64,000 nt of DNA from Latrodectus hesperus. Taxonomy: Eukaryota > Arthropoda > Arachnida > Araneae > Theridiidae. The translations under genes and the position numbers were made by a program. The notes beneath the pieces were generated by a model that worked only from the letters and a program-made list of their open reading frames with translations, was not told the origin of the DNA and searched no databases. The stretch spans positions 36,592,113 through 36,656,112 of the forward strand of contig CM075853.1 in the NCBI GenBank assembly GCA_037975125.1, written 5' to 3'. Each line of letters starts with the position of its first letter. Within the stretch, counting starts at the first letter, position 1. Shown here one piece after another: positions 59,912-64,000 of this stretch.

Positions 59912-60131
59912 TGTTACGTGTTAGCATCAAGCTGTAATATTACTTAAAAAATGAGTGGCCACTAGATGGCAGTGCTTAATATGTCATGTTAAGAGAGATG
60001 TACAAGTAATTGAGAGAAGAGATTGTATGAAGGAGCTACCTTAAAGTAATCTGTAAATAAATCTTTAAATATTAGTAAATTTATAAGAACTTCTTCCTTC
60101 CCCACCTAAGCTATTCACTCGTCGTCTGACA
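59912..60131 (+). repeat. Possible solo LTR
   Basis: The block begins TGTTACGTGTTAGCATC and ends TCGTCGTCTGACA, giving TG...CA ends. It has a centrally placed GTAAATAAATC that could be a polyadenylation signal, and a pyrimidine-rich stretch before the end. No target duplication is seen (flanks AAACG and ATTAG) and no second LTR is present, so this is tentative. It contains the CTCF-like sequence at 59957. Confidence 0.25.
59957..59974 (+). promoter_or_regulatory. CTCF-like motif
   Basis: GGCCACTAGATGGCAGTG resembles the core of CTCF binding sites (CCASYAGRKGGCA-type). Motif resemblance only; there is no supporting context. Confidence 0.25.
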
Positions 60132-61560
60132 ATTAGAATGGAACTGATAGCATACGTATATCAAATAAAAAAAAAAAAACCTATAATAACATTTATTTTT
60201 AACTATTGATCTATTAAATTGCAATAATACAAGCATATACTTTCTTTATCAATTAATAACAGTGCAGAATAATATTATATTTTTAGTAATATTTAATATG
60301 AAAATCAAATGAAAATAAATATAGGCTTTGAGATTATACAGACACATAATACAAAGTAACAGTTATATTTGCAATAAGCAACCCATTTTGGGACAGTTTT
60401 AAATGCAATGATTTCTTAAATGTATTGGATAGGAAATATATTTACAAATATTTTTTAATTCTTTCTTTATTTTATAAACTAAATTTTTGTTGTTGTGGCT
60501 TATCCCTCCTGGCAGATAGCAACATCAAACCAGGTCTATGAACCCGAACGCCTTCAAGCAATGGAACGTAGTCTCAGGATTAAATTTTTAAATTTGATAT
60601 AGAAATAAAGCTAAAATAGAGCTAAGATAAATTCTGAATTCTTTTATACCAAGTTGTGTGAAAATCGAATTTAGAAGATTCTCACACCTTGAGAACTCAT
60701 ATGTTTCTAATAAACTATTATATGGATTTAATACATTTAACGAATTTTTCAAGAATTTAAAATAGAACTACTGAAAAAAGATTTTTTGAAACTTGTTTCT
60801 TTCTTAAAACTTATTGATTCCAGTATTCCGTCTTAACTAAATAAATATATGTAAAATTAGCATTATAAACAAACTTGTAATTTCAAGTGAATTCATAAAT
60901 ATTATCGGGAAATTTAACATCAAATTAATTACCATCAATGGTCCTATTTTTGTATATACAAATAATTTTATCAATTTGTATATTGAAATAAATTTCAAAT
61001 TATGTGGACATAATATAAAATAACATGACTACAGCAAGGCGAGATGTCATCATATCTATTTGAAAAGTAATATTGAATTTACTAAGGAAATATACAAAAT
61101 AATTTAAAAGATTTCCTATGTATACACAATAACCATTTTGTCACTCTATTTTAACAAAATGTTCTTAGACCATCTTTAAAACTCTATTTATTATTTGCTT
61201 CAATTTTCTCTTAGGACGAGATTCACTAAACAATAGATCAAATCTTTACCTTAACTGTTGCTTTGTTAAAAAACGATATGACTAAAACTGGTGAGGTATA
61301 CACCAAAATAGCTTCAAGAAAATTCTCGAAAGTTTGTAACAGATTAAAAAAAAATTAGGTTTTAAAACAAATTACAGTTACAGTCAATTAACATTCCAGC
61401 AATTTGAAATCATGATAAGAAAATTATATACATAGAAGATTCACTCCATGACAGTTTGTGATGGATCATGTTATCAGTGCTTTGGTAATAACAAACATTC
61501 CAATATGTAAGATTGTTTTCCTTCTTGAGTTCCTCTCTAAATTTCTAACAAGAGCCTCTA
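60132..61560. repeat. AT-rich sequence with possible SINE edge at 60487-60575
   Basis: At 60487, GTTGTTGTGGCTTATCCCTC matches the reverse of 17035-17056, and the GC-richer block continues to about 60575 (AACCCGAACGCCTTCAAGCA). It probably marks an unnamed short interspersed family. The remainder shows nothing. Confidence 0.3.
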
Positions 61561-61566
61561 TGTCAG

Positions 61567-61826
61567 GGGAAAATGAGACTCCATCATCGCCAAGTCGCCA
61601 AAATAGATCTGTACATTTCCAGGATCATATGATTGCAGGTATATTGGACGAAAAGCTTCATGTACGTAGCATCCTGTCCATCCATTACAGCTGTCGTCAG
61701 ACACATGCTGACAAAATGAAGGAAGAGTCTGAATTGGATGGACGTTCCCTTCAGGATATTAATAAGACAGAAGAGACCCTTCGGATAAAAAAAATGTCCC
61801 TTGTGGGGGGATTGATTGTTTGCTAA
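61567..61826 (+). CDS. Candidate host coding exon, product unknown
   Basis: The best candidate for host coding sequence in this window. A pyrimidine-rich tract with a branch-like TTTCTAAC precedes CTATGTCAG|G, an acceptor placing the exon start at 61567. From there an 86-codon frame (GENETPSSPSRQNRSVHFQD, then HMIAGILDEKLHVRSILSIH, then KMKEESELDGRSLQDINKTE) runs to TAA at 61824-61826. Third positions use more G and C than the surroundings. It is hydrophilic with a short hydrophobic end (SLVGGLIVC). AATAAA at 62064-62069 could serve as the polyadenylation signal of a terminal exon. Alternatively CAG|GTATAT at 61637 is a plausible donor, giving a 70-nt internal exon. I do not recognise the protein and see no other exon of it here. 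The upstream part of the open frame (from 61458) is probably intron. Confidence 0.4.
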
Positions 61827-62063
61827 AATATTGTTTTCTTTCTAGAAATTGAATGCGTGACTTTCTATTCAGGTGTTTTTTTTTGAGCGAAAAACATTCG
61901 TAAGAAAAAAAAAACGGAGAGTAAGTGGTCTTGCTTTGTTTCATGGAAAATAGATTACAAAAATAATTGGATATATAAAGCTAACATAATTTAATTAAAT
62001 TCTTAAGTTTAATACTCATTACTTTCCAAGAATTTATAAATGATGTAAATATTCCTTTATATC

Positions 62064-62069
62064 AATAAA
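62064..62069 (+). terminator. Possible polyadenylation signal
   Basis: AATAAA 238 nt after the stop codon of the candidate terminal exon. AATAAA is frequent in AT-rich DNA, so support is only positional. Confidence 0.2.
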
Positions 62070-62787
62070 GAATTTTTCAGTGTCGAGATTTTATATTTAA
62101 GAGATTAATTTTCATAATAAAATAATAAATTTCTTTTGTTATGTGATCAAAAATGGATTTATTTTTGATCTCATAACATAAAAGTAAAATTAAAATTTAG
62201 AAAGGTAATATTTATTTGTAAATTCTTTAGCGTAAAATCTCAGTTAAAAATAAAATATTTGGATTTTATCCGTTATAAACTTTAAATATACTAAGTCCTT
62301 TTGGGGTATTTTTACTGAATAGTTTTAGAATAATCTCAAAAGAATATTTGGATTATTGATATGTCAGTAAATAGACGAGTAAATTATATTCTTATAAAAC
62401 AATTTTTAGTTATAAATTCCATAAGGAAAAATTGAAGCATTAACCATTTAATTTGATGCTAAGTAGTGAACCACACCTTTATCAAAATTATTCATTATTA
62501 TTATAAAATCGATAGCGCGATGCCTTTTTAGAATACTCTTCACCGATAACAGACCATATTTACATAGAAAAGAGAGAAAATAGAAAAATTGATATCGTTA
62601 TTCCGAAAGATTGGTAAGTGAAAAATTCAACATCTATCACCCATTGTTTAACGATGATAAGATCAAACCTACAACCATTCGATTTACAGTGCGTCGTTTA
62701 TCAATATAAGTTATTCTATACAGTTTATTGAAAAAAAACTATATCAAAAATTAATTTTCACAAAATATTTGTGGAATAAATTTGATC
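62070..62787. other. AT-rich intergenic sequence
   Basis: No gene recognised. AAGAAATTTATT-type segments around 62126-62185 include an imperfect inverted repeat (TTTTGTTATGTGATCAAAAA versus TTTTTGATCTCATAACATAA). Confidence 0.45.
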
Positions 62788-63890
62788 GAACTGAGAAGGG
62801 CAGGCTGGTCCTTACGGAAAATCGCAGCTGACAGACACCCGAATGCGTCCATAGTGCACTTACTGGGGAGAAGATAGTTGAAACAAGGAGCTGTGGAATG
62901 CTTGCGGGGGTGGTTGCAGCCGGAGGGACGTCAACACGCGTGGACCGGCGAGTCCGACGAGAGACAGTGGCGGCCCCTCAAAGCACGTCTACCGAAATTC
63001 TGCTGCATTTGCAAGACACCCTGGATGCTCTCATATCGAGCAGAACCATTTGCCGTCGATTGGGTGCTAGTGGCCTGCGTTCATGGCGTCCGTTAAGAAG
63101 ACTGCCATTGACCCCACAGCATAGTGGCTAACGTCGGGAATATTGCCGGATTAGAGCGATGTGGAAGACGGAGTGGCGTAAGATCGTCTTCTCAGATGAG
63201 TCGTGCTTCTGTTTCTTCAGTGATAGTTGCCGCGTACGAGTGTGCATCGACGTGGAGTCAGGTCCAATCCTCTAGCAATTATGGAATGCCCAACCGCGCG
63301 ATAGCACGGCATCGTGGTTTGAGGTGTCATTTCGTACGATTCCTGGTCATCTCTGGTTCGTATTCTCGGCGCTATGAAAGACCAACGTTACATGGATGAT
63401 GTACTGCGGCCGGTGACACTCCCCTACCTTCATGGTGTGCTAAATGTCATTTATCAACAGGATAACTCCCGATCACACATTGTTCGCATCAGCCAACATG
63501 CCCTGCAAAGTGTACAGCTACATCCCTCGCCACCATGCTTGCCAGACGCCTCACCAGTCGAGCATGTGTAGTATATGATTGGATGCCATTTGCAGACCCT
63601 GCCTTCTTTAGGAGACGCACTTTAGCAAATGGTTGACCGGAAATGGAGAGTCATTCTTCAGGACGTCTTCCATAGTCTCATTGACTGTGTGTCTAGATGT
63701 GTTGCTTCGTGTATCGCCGTCGACAGTGGTCCTACAACCTACTGACCCGACCCTGTTCTCGCTCTGCATTATGCATATCATTTCGAAATACAGATCATTT
63801 ATTGTTCGATGCTCTCTCTGTTTGCCAAGTTTCGACACTTTCAAACAACTCCTTTGTTGCCTTTTCAATGTCTTCCAGTGTATATAGAAA
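62788..63890 (+). pseudogene. Tc1-like transposon with decayed transposase gene (copy 3)
   Basis: The plus strand matches the minus-strand copy at 20100-19205 from CTGAGAAGGGCAGGCTGGTC onward. Across several frames the transposase can be followed: IVFSDESCFCFFSD with the first catalytic Asp (63195-63197), YMDDVLRPVTLPYLHGV, IYQQDNSRSH with the second Asp (63461-63463), and LPDASPVEHV with the Glu (63560-63562). All three catalytic residues remain, with 32 residues between the last two as read. VDRKWRVILQDVFHSLIDCV and VDSGPTTY then end the protein near 63740. At least three frame breaks and a stop (HVW reads HV-stop) make it inactive. The leader seen in copies 1 and 2 is missing. The end beyond 63740 is probably untranslated element sequence. 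Confidence 0.85.
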
Positions 63891-64000
63891 TAAAAGTAAT
63901 TTCAGATTAAAGTATTTGGATTATTTATCCCATAAATATCATATAAAAAAGGAGATAAACGAAAAAATGCAGTTCATTCAAATTTATGACTGCTCTCGCA
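63891..64000. other. AT-rich sequence at window end
   Basis: Nothing recognised. Confidence 0.4.

Overview
This is a strongly AT-rich, repeat-laden eukaryotic window with no complete, recognisable host protein-coding gene. Everything that can be identified with confidence is transposable-element debris: at least six families of short interspersed repeats (several clearly tRNA-derived SINEs), two lineages of non-LTR retrotransposon, four Tc1-like transposase remnants (copies of two or more subfamilies), one DD37D (maT-like) mariner remnant, one piggyBac remnant, one hAT-type MITE, two pogo/Tigger-like elements, microsatellites and a local tandem array. The mixture fits an arthropod genome and, from my general familiarity with spider repeats (the Tc1 subfamily at 478, 19205 and 62788, and the tRNA-SINE ending in a GTTGTT-type tail next to a CAGCCTAGCTGGCACACGAC-like segment), most probably a spider; the species assignment is inference and untested.

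Layout. 0-7 kb: a Tc1-like fragment (478-1030), a GC-richer patch (1.94-2.36 kb), a long (TA)n microsatellite (3.47-3.64 kb) and AT-rich DNA. 7-11.5 kb: a Tc1-like element with both terminal inverted repeats (7367-8453), a DD37D transposase fragment (8.59-8.92 kb) and a hAT MITE with a perfect 8-bp target duplication (10856-11451). 11.7-16.7 kb is the densest nest: SINE-E, a repeat G copy split in two by a 2-kb RNase H-bearing LINE, SINE-A, then a rearranged SINE-A/repeat G composite. 17.5-22.3 kb: two SINE-D copies flanking a long Tc1-like remnant. 22.6-30 kb is mostly featureless with SINE-F, SINE-B and repeat C copies. 30.3-34.2 kb: an RTE-like LINE end, a Tigger-like MITE and a young SINE-B. 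36-41.5 kb: SINE-F, repeat C, SINE-D, repeat C, SINE-A and a piggyBac remnant. 43.9-44.6 kb: a CpG- and GC-richer island with long open frames on both strands, unassigned. 50.5-51 kb: a degenerate tandem array. 52.2-60 kb: a possible Tigger N-terminus, Tc1 and SINE-F debris, and a Tigger-like element containing an RTE-like LINE. 61.57-61.83 kb holds the only stretch that looks like a host coding exon (good acceptor, coding-like composition, downstream AATAAA), product not recognised. The window ends in a third Tc1-like copy.

The most interesting pattern is recurrent: four separate short interspersed repeat copies (at 12243, 16406, 27447 and 34016) each contain a short-loop, perfect or near-perfect inverted duplication absent from sister copies. 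The arms lie inside the repeat, so the event looks like template switching or snap-back copying acting on SINE-type sequences. No CRISPR, rRNA, genuine tRNA gene or gene cluster was seen.
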